A stretch of 6,731 nt of DNA from NCBI GenBank assembly GCA_036259835.1, contig DATABA010000126.1, positions 1-6,731 on the forward strand. The letters are read 5' to 3'. The notes under the pieces were generated by a model. It was not told the origin of the DNA and did no database searches. It saw only the letters and a list, made by a program, of their open reading frames with translations. How positions within the stretch are numbered: the first letter of the stretch is position 1; each line of letters starts with the position of its first letter. Below are positions 1 to 5,362 of the stretch, piece by piece. This DNA comes from JALYGK01 sp036259835 (GTDB lineage Bacteria > Actinomycetota > UBA4738). The position numbers and the translations under genes were made by a program.

Positions 1-719
1 GGTGCGACGGGGTCGCCGCGGTGAAGAGCGCCGAGGTCATCGGGGTCGAACCCATCGGAACCATGGCGCACGCGGTCTTGCTGATGCTGGGTGAGGAACG
101 AGCATGGCGCGCGTTCGACCGCGTCATGGATCCGCGCATTCCCCGCGTCGCGTTGGTCGACACCTTCAGCGACGAGAAGTTCGGAGCGCTGGCGGCCGCG
201 GAGGCGCTCGGGCCGCGGCTGGCCGCGGTGAGATTGGACACGCCGAGCTCGCGGCGCGGAGACTTCGCGGCGATCCTGAGAGAGGTTCGATGGGAGCTCG
301 ACGAACGGGGATTCTCCGACGTGAAGATCTTCGTCTCGGGTGGGATCGACGAGGAAAAGATTCTGGGGCTCAATCGCTACGCGGATTCGTATGGAGTGGG
401 CACGTCCATTTCGAATGCACCGGTTGTCGACTTCGCGCTGGACATCGTCGAGGTGGAGGGTGAGCCGAAGGCGAAACGGGGCAAGCTCTCGGGCCGCAAG
501 CATCTATGGGGCTGCCCCAACTGCGGCGAGCGGGGGATAGCGCCGGCGGGTTCAAAGCTCGGAAGCTGCCCACGGTGCGGCCACAAGGTGAAGTCGCTTC
601 TGGAACAGCAGTTGGCCGGCGGGCAGCGCAAGGGTCGAGCTCGCTCCGCCCAGGAGGTGCGGGAGCACGCGGTCAGGCAGGTGGGGGCAGCACCCGATCC
701 CTTCGCCCTCATTCCGTGA
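1..719 (+). CDS. pncB: Nicotinate phosphoribosyltransferase, C-terminal part (5' truncated by window edge)
   Basis: The enzyme makes nicotinate mononucleotide from nicotinate and PRPP in cytoplasmic NAD salvage. The frame is open from base 3, so the N-terminus lies outside the window; the GTG at 21 is internal, not a start. Numbering from that GTG as residue 1, the family-typical GTMAHA stretch is at 13-18, VDTFSDEK at 46-53 and the phosphate-loop-like VSGGID at 105-110. These fit the shorter, archaeal-type nicotinate phosphoribosyltransferases. After the barrel comes a four-cysteine motif, CPNC at 165-168 and CPRC at 183-186, then a charged helical tail ending at the TGA. A zinc-knuckle-like third domain is known in the Thermoplasma enzyme, so this fits the subfamily. 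gcvH starts 50 bases downstream. Substrate choice (nicotinate rather than nicotinamide) is inferred from the family, since about a third of the protein is not visible. Confidence 0.88.
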   Translation, partial: CDGVAAVKSAEVIGVEPIGTMAHAVLLMLGEERAWRAFDRVMDPRIPRVALVDTFSDEKFGALAAAEALGPRLAAVRLDTPSSRRGDFAAILREVRWELDERGFSDVKIFVSGGIDEEKILGLNRYADSYGVGTSISNAPVVDFALDIVEVEGEPKAKRGKLSGRKHLWGCPNCGERGIAPAGSKLGSCPRCGHKVKSLLEQQLAGGQRKGRARSAQEVREHAVRQVGAAPDPFALIP

Positions 720-757
720 CGCGGACCTGAACAGCTGACCCCAGTCACGACCGGTAC

Positions 758-765
758 GGAGGAGG
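758..765 (+). promoter_or_regulatory. Strong ribosome binding site of gcvH
   Basis: GGAGGAGG lies four bases before the ATG at 770. It is the best Shine-Dalgarno match in the window and fixes the gcvH start. No convincing promoter was seen in the 50-base gap (720-769), so gcvH may be transcribed from upstream. Confidence 0.8.
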
Positions 766-769
766 AACG

Positions 770-1168
770 ATGAACTACCCCGACGATCTGAAATACACCG
801 AGCAACACGAATGGGCTCGCCTCGACGGGAACAGCGTGTGGGTGGGGATCACCGACTTCGCACAGGACGCGCTCGGCGACGTGGTCTACGTGGACATCCC
901 GGAGGTGGGGACGGAGGTTCGGGCCGGCGAGCCGTTCGGGGAGGTCGAGTCCACCAAGTCAGTGTCGGACGTCTATGCCCCCGTCACGGGTACGGTGACC
1001 GCCCGAAACGACGCCCTGGTGGACTCGCCGGAACTCGTGAATCGGGACCCGTACGGGGACGGGTGGATGGTCGCCATCGAGGCGAGCGATGCCTCCGAGC
1101 TCGAGCGATTGCTCACCGCGTCCGCCTATCGCGAGGTAGCGGAGAAGGGGTCGGCGGACTCCGAATAG
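770..1168 (+). CDS. gcvH: Glycine cleavage system H protein
   Basis: This is the lipoyl carrier of the glycine cleavage system. It takes the aminomethyl group from the P-protein, presents it to the T-protein, and is reoxidised by the L-protein, all in the cytoplasm. At 132 residues it has the usual family length. The N-terminal block LKYTEQHEW (7-15) and the core GITDFAQDALGDVVYVD (26-42) are classical. The lipoyl-lysine motif VESTKSVSD places the attachment lysine at K63. The ATG is set by a very strong ribosome binding site. The partner gene gcvPA lies about 5 kb downstream on the same strand. GarA-like and FtsR-like genes follow directly, as in the mycobacterial gcvH-garA-Rv1828 order. The C-terminal tail after about residue 120 is poorly conserved, as is normal. 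Confidence 0.97.
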   Translation: MNYPDDLKYTEQHEWARLDGNSVWVGITDFAQDALGDVVYVDIPEVGTEVRAGEPFGEVESTKSVSDVYAPVTGTVTARNDALVDSPELVNRDPYGDGWMVAIEASDASELERLLTASAYREVAEKGSADSE

Positions 1169-1169
1169 T

Positions 1170-1206
1170 CTCGACCCGTCGTCGAGGTGGACGCTGGACC
1201 CCACCT
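1170..1206 (+). other. Two overlapping, mutually exclusive hairpins after gcvH
   Basis: CTCGAC (1170-1175) pairs with GTCGAG (1181-1186) around a five-base loop. AGGTGG (1185-1190) pairs with CCACCT (1201-1206) around a ten-base loop. The two stems share bases 1185-1186, so full forms of both cannot coexist. Neither is followed by a T-run, so an intrinsic terminator is doubtful. Stems of six base pairs also arise by chance in GC-rich DNA. Confidence 0.3.
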
Positions 1207-1234
1207 TGACAGTTCTGCGGAACTCGACAATTCT
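1206..1234 (+). promoter_or_regulatory. Possible promoter/operator ahead of the garA-like gene
   Basis: A perfect -35 box TTGACA is at 1206-1211. The best -10 at 17-base spacing is AATTCT (1229-1234), only a partial match. Within the spacer lies a perfect inverted repeat AGTTC-TGCG-GAACT (1211-1224). With one gap it extends outward to TTG (1206-1208) and CAA (1228-1230). Dyads between -35 and -10 are the usual place for MerR-family operators, and a MerR gene (ftsR) is in the downstream operon, so autoregulation is plausible but unproven. Confidence 0.38.
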
Positions 1235-1272
1235 TGACGCCCCCGGAGGGCCGGGCCGCAGGGAGACCGACG

Positions 1273-1725
1273 GTGCGTTGCAGCAGGTGCGGAAATGAGA
1301 ATCCCGAGAACGCCCGGTTCTGCGCGAACTGTGGCAACGCCCTCCAGGAAGACACCACCATTCGCTTCACGCCGACGGAGGTCGAGGACGACACCGGAGA
1401 ACGGCCCCTTCAGCAGGGCGAGCTCGAGCGTGGTCAGGCGCTTCTGGTCGTCCAGCGGGGGCCAAACGCGGGGTCGAAGTTCCTGATCGACAAGGACGTC
1501 ACCACCACGGGGCGCCATCCCGAAAGCGACATCTTCCTGGATGACGTGACGGTCTCACGGCGGCACGCCGAGTTCCGGCGGCGCGACGGCAAGTTCTTCG
1601 TCCACGACGTGGGAAGCCTGAACGGGACGTACGTAAATCGTCAGCGGGTCGACGAAACGCAGTTGGCGAACGGGGACGAGCTCCAGATCGGAAGGTTCAA
1701 GTTGACGTTCTACGCGGGGGACTGA
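1273..1725 (+). CDS. garA: GarA/OdhI-type FHA domain protein with N-terminal zinc ribbon
   Basis: GarA (OdhI in corynebacteria) binds and inhibits 2-oxoglutarate dehydrogenase and other glutamate-node enzymes. Ser/Thr kinase phosphorylation of an N-terminal threonine pair makes the FHA domain bind its own tail and turns it off. I place the start at GTG 1273, behind AGGGAG (1260-1265). A TTG at 1234 is also in frame but lacks such a site. The product is 150 residues. Visible parts: a zinc ribbon with cysteines 3, 6, 17 and 20; a threonine pair in EDTTIRF (26-32) resembling the ETTSVF phosphomotif of GarA; and an FHA domain (about 55-148) with GRH (80-82), SRRH (95-98) and GSLNGTYVN (114-122). 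The block from RGPNAG to DDVTVSRRHAEF is close to what I recall of GarA. The zinc ribbon is absent from mycobacterial GarA. ftsR overlaps the stop codon by one base. Targets here are inferred. Confidence 0.9.
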   Translation: MRCSRCGNENPENARFCANCGNALQEDTTIRFTPTEVEDDTGERPLQQGELERGQALLVVQRGPNAGSKFLIDKDVTTTGRHPESDIFLDDVTVSRRHAEFRRRDGKFFVHDVGSLNGTYVNRQRVDETQLANGDELQIGRFKLTFYAGD

Positions 1726-2423
1726 TGGCCACTCGAAACTACATGTCGATTGGTGAAGTGCTCGTTGCTCTCAAGGCGGAGTTCCCGGATATCACGATTT
1801 CGAAAATTCGATTCCTCGAAGGGGAAGGACTGCTCGACCCGGAGCGCACGCCATCGGGCTACCGGAAGTTCTACAACGAGGACGTCGAGCGGCTCCGCAT
1901 GGTGCTTCGGCTGCAGCGTGACGAGTACCTCCCACTGAAGGTCATCAAGGAACGCCTGGACCAGAAGTCCGACGACGCGCCACGGGCCCGAAAGAAGGCG
2001 TCTCCGGAAGAACGGGAAGATGGGCTTGCCCCGCCCGCCACCGGCGTCCAGATGACGGTCGACGAGCTGGCCGCGGCCACGGGCGTCGATCCCTCCCGGA
2101 TCCAGGAGCTCGAGTCATTTGGGATCGTCTGTTCTCACGGCTTCGACGGCAACCGGTACTACGACGGCGACGACTTCCTGGTCGTTTCGATCGTCAAGGA
2201 CTTCTTCAAGTACGGGATCGAGCCGAGGCACCTCGCCATGTACCGCCACTTCGAGGAGCGGGAGGCGACCTTCTTCGAGCAACTCGTCATGCCGATGCTT
2301 CGTCAGAAGAATCCGGATTCGCGCCGCACCGCCGTCGAGAACCTCGCCGACCTCACGGCGCTGTCCCGGAAACTGAAGCAGGCGTTGCTCACTTCGAACC
2401 TTCGCCAGTACCTCCAGGCATAG
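1725..2423 (+). CDS. ftsR: MerR-family regulator, FtsR/Rv1828 type
   Basis: This is a DNA-binding transcriptional regulator. The corynebacterial orthologue FtsR is reported to activate ftsZ, and Rv1828 is the mycobacterial counterpart. The 232-residue protein has two MerR-like halves. The first, about residues 6-78, contains the winged-helix signature IRFLEGEGLLDPERTPSGYR (28-47). After a charged linker (about 80-106), the second (109-175) contains TVDELAAATGVDPSRIQELE (111-130) and NRYYDGDDF (143-151), ending in a helical tail with no obvious ligand- or metal-binding cysteine cluster. The ATG overlaps the garA stop in a TGATG arrangement, pointing to translational coupling and one transcript. 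Direct succession gcvH-garA-ftsR is the actinobacterial order. Autoregulation through the dyad upstream of garA is possible but not shown. Confidence 0.9.
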   Translation: MATRNYMSIGEVLVALKAEFPDITISKIRFLEGEGLLDPERTPSGYRKFYNEDVERLRMVLRLQRDEYLPLKVIKERLDQKSDDAPRARKKASPEEREDGLAPPATGVQMTVDELAAATGVDPSRIQELESFGIVCSHGFDGNRYYDGDDFLVVSIVKDFFKYGIEPRHLAMYRHFEEREATFFEQLVMPMLRQKNPDSRRTAVENLADLTALSRKLKQALLTSNLRQYLQA

Positions 2424-2431
2424 TCATACCG

Positions 2432-3676
2432 ATGCAGCGTCGCTTCGGTGCGGCCGCGGTCGCTGTCGCCCTGTTCGTTCCGACGCTCGGTTCGACCGCG
2501 CTGGCGCAGGAGACGCCGCCGCCGACTCCCGTTCCACCGTTCGGGTCCCCTTCACCGTTCCCGACGGTTCTGGAGACCCCCAGGCCCTCACCCAAACCGC
2601 CGAAGGTATCGGCCCGGGCCGTCGCGCTGGCCGATCTCACCACCGGTCAGGTCCTGTACCGAAAGAACGGCGAGGACCGCCGCCCGATCGCCAGCCTCAC
2701 GAAGCTCATGACGGCAGTGCTGACGCTTCAGCTGGCCCGCCCGTCGGAAACGGTCAGAGTCGGGCCCGAGGCGGCGGCCCAGACGGGCTCCCGGCTCGGC
2801 CTCAGGGTGGGGGAACGCATCCGGGTGAACGAGCTGCTCTACGCGCTCCTGTTGCAGTCCTCGAACGATGCGGCGGTGGCGCTGGCCGATCACGTCGGGG
2901 GTTCCCCGACGAGATTCATCAAGCTGATGAACCGGCGTGCCGACCGCCTCGGGCTCGACGACACCAGGTTCCTCAGCTCGACGGGACTGGATGACCGGGG
3001 GTATTCGACGGCGCTCGACCTCACCAACCTGGCCCGCCGGGCTTTCGCCAATCCGCGGTTCCGCGAAATCGTCGGCACGAAATTCCACCGCGTCCCCGCC
3101 CCGGGTCCGGGATCGCGGCGCATCCAGAATCGCAACGTCCTGCTGTGGCTCTACCGAGGGGCCATCGGGGGAAAGTCCGGTTACACGACCGCGGCGGACT
3201 ATTGCCTCGTCGCCGCGGCCACGCGAGGCGGCAGAAGCTTCGTGGCCGTGGTCCTGGGTGCTCCGGAGAACGCATTCAACGACGCGGCGGCGCTGCTGAA
3301 CTATGGATTCGCCGGATTCCGCCAGGTTCAGCTACTGAGGACGGGCCAGCGGCTGGGAGAGCTTCGCGTTCGCAACCGTCAGGTTCCGGTGGTGGCCGGG
3401 GCCGACCTGGTTCGTCTCGTTCCGACCCGAGCGAGGGAATCCCTGGTGTTTCGGTTGAAGAAGAAGCCCCGCCTCCGTCTTCCGATTGCAGCCGGAGAGG
3501 TCGTGGGGAAGGAGTTGGTGGTCCTTCGTGGCCGCGTGCTCGGTTCGATCCCAGCAGTGTCGGGGCAGGCCGTGTTCGAGGAGGTGTCGCTCCCCGCGCT
3601 CGGTCCCGCGCGGCTTCGGCCGATCCTGCGGCTTCTGGAGGAGCTTGGGCGGTCGGTGGTCGAAGCGTTCCTATAA
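2432..3676 (+). CDS. Secreted D-alanyl-D-alanine carboxypeptidase (low-molecular-weight PBP, peptidase S11)
   Basis: The enzyme removes the terminal D-Ala from peptidoglycan pentapeptides outside the membrane, limiting cross-linking. The 414-residue protein begins with a signal peptide (basic MQRR, hydrophobic 6-20, likely cleavage after ALA at 23-25). A proline-rich linker follows (about 29-58). The catalytic domain (about 60-285) carries all three serine-peptidase motifs: SLTK with nucleophile S88 and K91, SSN at 143-145, and KSG at 248-250 (many relatives have KTG). A beta-rich C-terminal domain covers about 300-390. The last 24 residues (LRPILRLLEELGRSVVEAFL at the end) could form an amphipathic anchor like that of PBP5-type enzymes. 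It starts eight bases after the ftsR stop with only a weak ribosome binding site. It resembles the DacB/DacF group, but I cannot assign a symbol. Its stop codon overlaps the TATAAT box of hpt. Confidence 0.92.
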   Translation: MQRRFGAAAVAVALFVPTLGSTALAQETPPPTPVPPFGSPSPFPTVLETPRPSPKPPKVSARAVALADLTTGQVLYRKNGEDRRPIASLTKLMTAVLTLQLARPSETVRVGPEAAAQTGSRLGLRVGERIRVNELLYALLLQSSNDAAVALADHVGGSPTRFIKLMNRRADRLGLDDTRFLSSTGLDDRGYSTALDLTNLARRAFANPRFREIVGTKFHRVPAPGPGSRRIQNRNVLLWLYRGAIGGKSGYTTAADYCLVAAATRGGRSFVAVVLGAPENAFNDAAALLNYGFAGFRQVQLLRTGQRLGELRVRNRQVPVVAGADLVRLVPTRARESLVFRLKKKPRLRLPIAAGEVVGKELVVLRGRVLGSIPAVSGQAVFEEVSLPALGPARLRPILRLLEELGRSVVEAFL

Positions 3677-3677
3677 T
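3672..3677 (+). promoter_or_regulatory. Perfect -10 box for a leaderless hpt transcript
   Basis: TATAAT occurs across the stop codon of the carboxypeptidase gene. It lies seven bases before the hpt GTG (3685), so transcription would begin at about 3684-3685, on the start codon. No good -35 box is found at 16-18 bases spacing. That is acceptable for actinobacterial promoters, which often depend on a TANNNT -10 alone. Confidence 0.55.
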
Positions 3678-3684
3678 CCGCCAC

Positions 3685-4272
3685 GTGTCGGACGTCGCGA
3701 CCGTCCTTTTCTCCGAGGAGCAAATCCGTCGGCGAATCCAGGAGCTGGGGCGTGAAATCACCCGTGATTACGCGGGGCGTTCGCCGGTCCTGGTCTCGGT
3801 TCTGAAGGGCGCGTTCGTCTTTTTGGCGGACCTGTTCAGGCAGATCGACCTGCCGGTCCGAATCGATTTCATGTCGATTTCCTCGTACGGGATGCACTCC
3901 GAGGAGACCGGAGGAGTGGTCCGCATACTGAAAGACCTTGATCAGGACATCGGCGGAGAGGATGTCCTGCTGGTGGAGGACATCATCGACACCGGCCTCA
4001 CGCTGTCGTACCTGATGACGGCGCTGTGGGCGCGGCAACCGAAGTCCCTGGAGGTCTGTACGCTGCTGGACAAGAGCGCGCGGCGAATCCCTTTGGTGGA
4101 CATCAAGTACCGCGGGTTCGAGTGCCCGGACACCTTCGTCGTTGGATACGGCCTGGACGTGGGGGAGCGCTACCGGAACCTCCCGCTCATCCTCGCCGTC
4201 GAGAACCAGGCGCGGCTGGAAGAGAACCCCGATGCCCTCCTGCCGTTCCTCCCCGGCGTCTCGGACTCCTGA
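3685..4272 (+). CDS. hpt: Hypoxanthine(-guanine) phosphoribosyltransferase
   Basis: The enzyme converts hypoxanthine or guanine plus PRPP to IMP or GMP in purine salvage, in the cytoplasm. With the GTG at 3685 the product is 195 residues, close to the bacterial family length. Motifs in order: LKGAF (40-44, the pyrophosphate-side loop), SISSYG (64-69, the mobile loop), the PRPP-binding signature LLVEDIIDTGLTL (95-107) with the acidic pair E98-D99, and the C-terminal FVVGYGLDVGERYRNLP block contacting the base. The reading frame is open far upstream, but that part is antisense-like noise inside the carboxypeptidase gene, and family alignment begins at about VLFSEEQI. No Shine-Dalgarno precedes the GTG, whereas a perfect TATAAT does, so a leaderless mRNA is likely. 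hpt is not in this position in the mycobacterial gcvH-to-gcvB block. Confidence 0.95.
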   Translation: MSDVATVLFSEEQIRRRIQELGREITRDYAGRSPVLVSVLKGAFVFLADLFRQIDLPVRIDFMSISSYGMHSEETGGVVRILKDLDQDIGGEDVLLVEDIIDTGLTLSYLMTALWARQPKSLEVCTLLDKSARRIPLVDIKYRGFECPDTFVVGYGLDVGERYRNLPLILAVENQARLEENPDALLPFLPGVSDS

Positions 4273-4295
4273 GTGGGTGTTCGCCCGGTGTTCGG

Positions 4296-4324
4296 TTGCC
4301 TGACTCTGGGCCGCTCGGTACATT
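4296..4324 (+). promoter_or_regulatory. Likely promoter of the bifunctional nuclease gene
   Basis: TTGCCT (4296-4301) and TACATT (4319-4324) are separated by exactly 17 bases, each matching four of six consensus positions. The predicted start of transcription is about 4331, five bases before the ATG (4336). A Shine-Dalgarno-like GAGG (4325-4328) lies before that point, so it could serve only transcripts arriving from hpt. Confidence 0.5.
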
Positions 4325-4335
4325 GAGGTAAGCCC

Positions 4336-4806
4336 ATGATCGAACTCAACCTCGTCGGCGTGCGGGTCGAACTTCCGACGAACCAGCCCATCGTGTTGTT
4401 ACGAGAACGTGAGGGCGAGCGTTACCTTCCAATCTGGATCGGAGCCATGGAGGCGACGGCGATCGCCTTCGCGCTTCAGGGAATCGTCACGGCTCGTCCC
4501 ATGACCCACGACCTCATGAAGAACGTCCTGGATGAGGTCGGCGTGCACGTGGAGCGAATCGTCATCACGGAGCTGAAGGAAGGAACGTTCTACGCCGTGA
4601 TCCAGATGTCCCTGAATGGGACCAGGTACGAGATCTCCTCGCGGCCCAGCGACGCCATTGCCCTGGCCGTGCGGGTCAACGTTCCGATCTACGCGAGCGA
4701 GGACGTGCTGACCGAAGCCTCCATCGTCATTCGGGATGACGAGGAGCAGGAAGTTGAGAAGTTTCGGGAGTTTCTCGACCAGGTAACCCCAGAAGACTTC
4801 GCGTAG
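4336..4806 (+). CDS. bfn: Bifunctional nuclease family protein (DUF151)
   Basis: This is a member of the DUF151/BFN family, named after plant proteins reported to have RNase and DNase activity. Bacterial roles are not well defined, and Rv1829 is the mycobacterial member. At 156 residues it is a compact single-domain form. Conserved blocks are LPIWIGAMEATAIA (31-44), RPMTHDL (54-60), SSRPSDAIALAVR (101-113) and the C-terminal EKFREFLDQVTPEDF (141-155). No UVR domain is present at the C-terminus, unlike some relatives. The ATG is supported by the family-typical start MIELNLVGV. It lies between ftsR (upstream, beyond two inserted genes) and the second MerR gene, as expected from actinobacterial synteny. 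The last 80 bases also encode the end of the minus-strand membrane protein. Nuclease activity is assumed from the family name only. Confidence 0.92.
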   Translation: MIELNLVGVRVELPTNQPIVLLREREGERYLPIWIGAMEATAIAFALQGIVTARPMTHDLMKNVLDEVGVHVERIVITELKEGTFYAVIQMSLNGTRYEISSRPSDAIALAVRVNVPIYASEDVLTEASIVIRDDEEQEVEKFREFLDQVTPEDFA

Positions 4807-5179
4807 CCTCGGCCAGCGCAAGGAAGAACAAGGACGCGCTGACCGTCAAGCCGACCCAGTGCAGCGCGATCGGGATGCGCGGGGCGCCCGAGCGAGTCAC
4901 CAGAATCCCGAGGACGCTGGCCGCAATCCAAACCGCCGACAGAACCGCCAGCACCACCACGAAGAACAGGTGCACGAAGCCCTGCGCGCGCCACTGCCAG
5001 AAGGCCGTAACCGCCAGGGCGACGCCGCCGATGAACGCCAGGGTGGCGAGCCACCACCCCACCGGCTCGGGCGGGACGCTGAACGTGTTGGGGTTGAGCG
5101 CGTAGGACACCCCGATGGAACCGAGCCACGCCGCACCGGCCAAACCGAGTGCCAAAACCATTCGTGGACCGCTTCTCAT
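4727..5179 (-). CDS. Small four-helix membrane protein of unknown function
   Basis: I do not recognise a family. The 150-residue product has four predicted membrane-spanning stretches at about residues 7-28, 40-61, 69-95 and 104-125. A short loop (30-39) joins the first two, WQWRAQGF (61-68) the next two, and a proline-rich polar tail ends the protein (132-150). The start at 5179 is chosen because it opens directly on the first hydrophobic segment and GAGGA (5187-5191 on the plus strand) lies seven bases upstream. The frame continues upstream to an ATG at 5608, but that extension is the reverse of the MerR gene and is not credible. It is the only minus-strand gene here, convergent with bfn (80-base overlap) and divergent from the MerR gene. 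The clear hydrophobic pattern supports a real gene; a role in transport or signalling cannot be inferred. Confidence 0.78.
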   Translation of the reverse strand: MRSGPRMVLALGLAGAAWLGSIGVSYALNPNTFSVPPEPVGWWLATLAFIGGVALAVTAFWQWRAQGFVHLFFVVVLAVLSAVWIAASVLGILVTRSGAPRIPIALHWVGLTVSASLFFLALAEATRSLLGLPGRETPETSQLPAPRHPE

Positions 5180-5186
5180 GGGGCGA

Positions 5187-5191
5187 TCCTC
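5187..5191 (-). promoter_or_regulatory. Ribosome binding site of the minus-strand membrane protein
   Basis: Read on the minus strand, GAGGA precedes the ATG at 5179 by seven bases. It favours this start over the longer upstream frame. Confidence 0.6.
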
Positions 5192-5256
5192 GGCCCGTCG
5201 ACCGGTGGGTGCAAGGCCGCGGGACACAACGTCGGCGGTTCTCCACGGGTTCGGCA

Positions 5257-5294
5257 CAACTCCACAACGAATGGCTTCCGGGGGGCTGGAGTTG
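5257..5294. repeat. 8-bp inverted repeat between divergent genes
   Basis: CAACTCCA (5257-5264) and TGGAGTTG (5287-5294) are perfect inverted copies separated by 22 bases. They lie nine bases upstream of the TTGACA box of the plus-strand MerR gene and about 80 bases upstream of the minus-strand start. They could be a regulator binding site serving both genes. A chance origin cannot be excluded. Confidence 0.35.
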
Positions 5295-5303
5295 CCCGAA
5301 TCA

Positions 5304-5331
5304 TTGACAGAAGAACCGCCCGTGGTAGCCT
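5304..5331 (+). promoter_or_regulatory. Likely promoter of the second MerR gene
   Basis: TTGACA (5304-5309) is a perfect -35 box. TAGCCT (5326-5331), at 16-base spacing, fits the actinobacterial TANNNT -10 pattern. Transcription would begin near 5338, leaving a leader of about 25 bases that contains ACGGAG (5351-5356), six bases before the ATG. Confidence 0.6.
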
Positions 5332-5362
5332 TCCTTACGCCCTCGTAATTACGGAGCTGTGA

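Noticed and set aside
1234..1272. TTG start adding 13 residues to the garA-like protein
   Set aside because: There is no ribosome binding site for it, it overlaps the possible -10 region, and GTG 1273 has AGGGAG upstream and begins right at the zinc ribbon.
3145..3684. In-frame upstream extension of hpt inside the carboxypeptidase gene
   Set aside because: It overlaps a gene with clear catalytic motifs in another frame, and hypoxanthine phosphoribosyltransferase similarity starts only after 3685.
3379..4323. Long open frame on the minus strand (314 codons) opposite hpt and the carboxypeptidase end
   Set aside because: It is the antisense of two well-identified genes. The product is charged and low in family-like features; such frames are common in GC-rich DNA.
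4859..5362. Plus-strand frame of 167 codons across the membrane gene
   Set aside because: The product is highly basic and low in hydrophobic content, while the opposite strand gives a clean four-helix membrane protein with a ribosome binding site.
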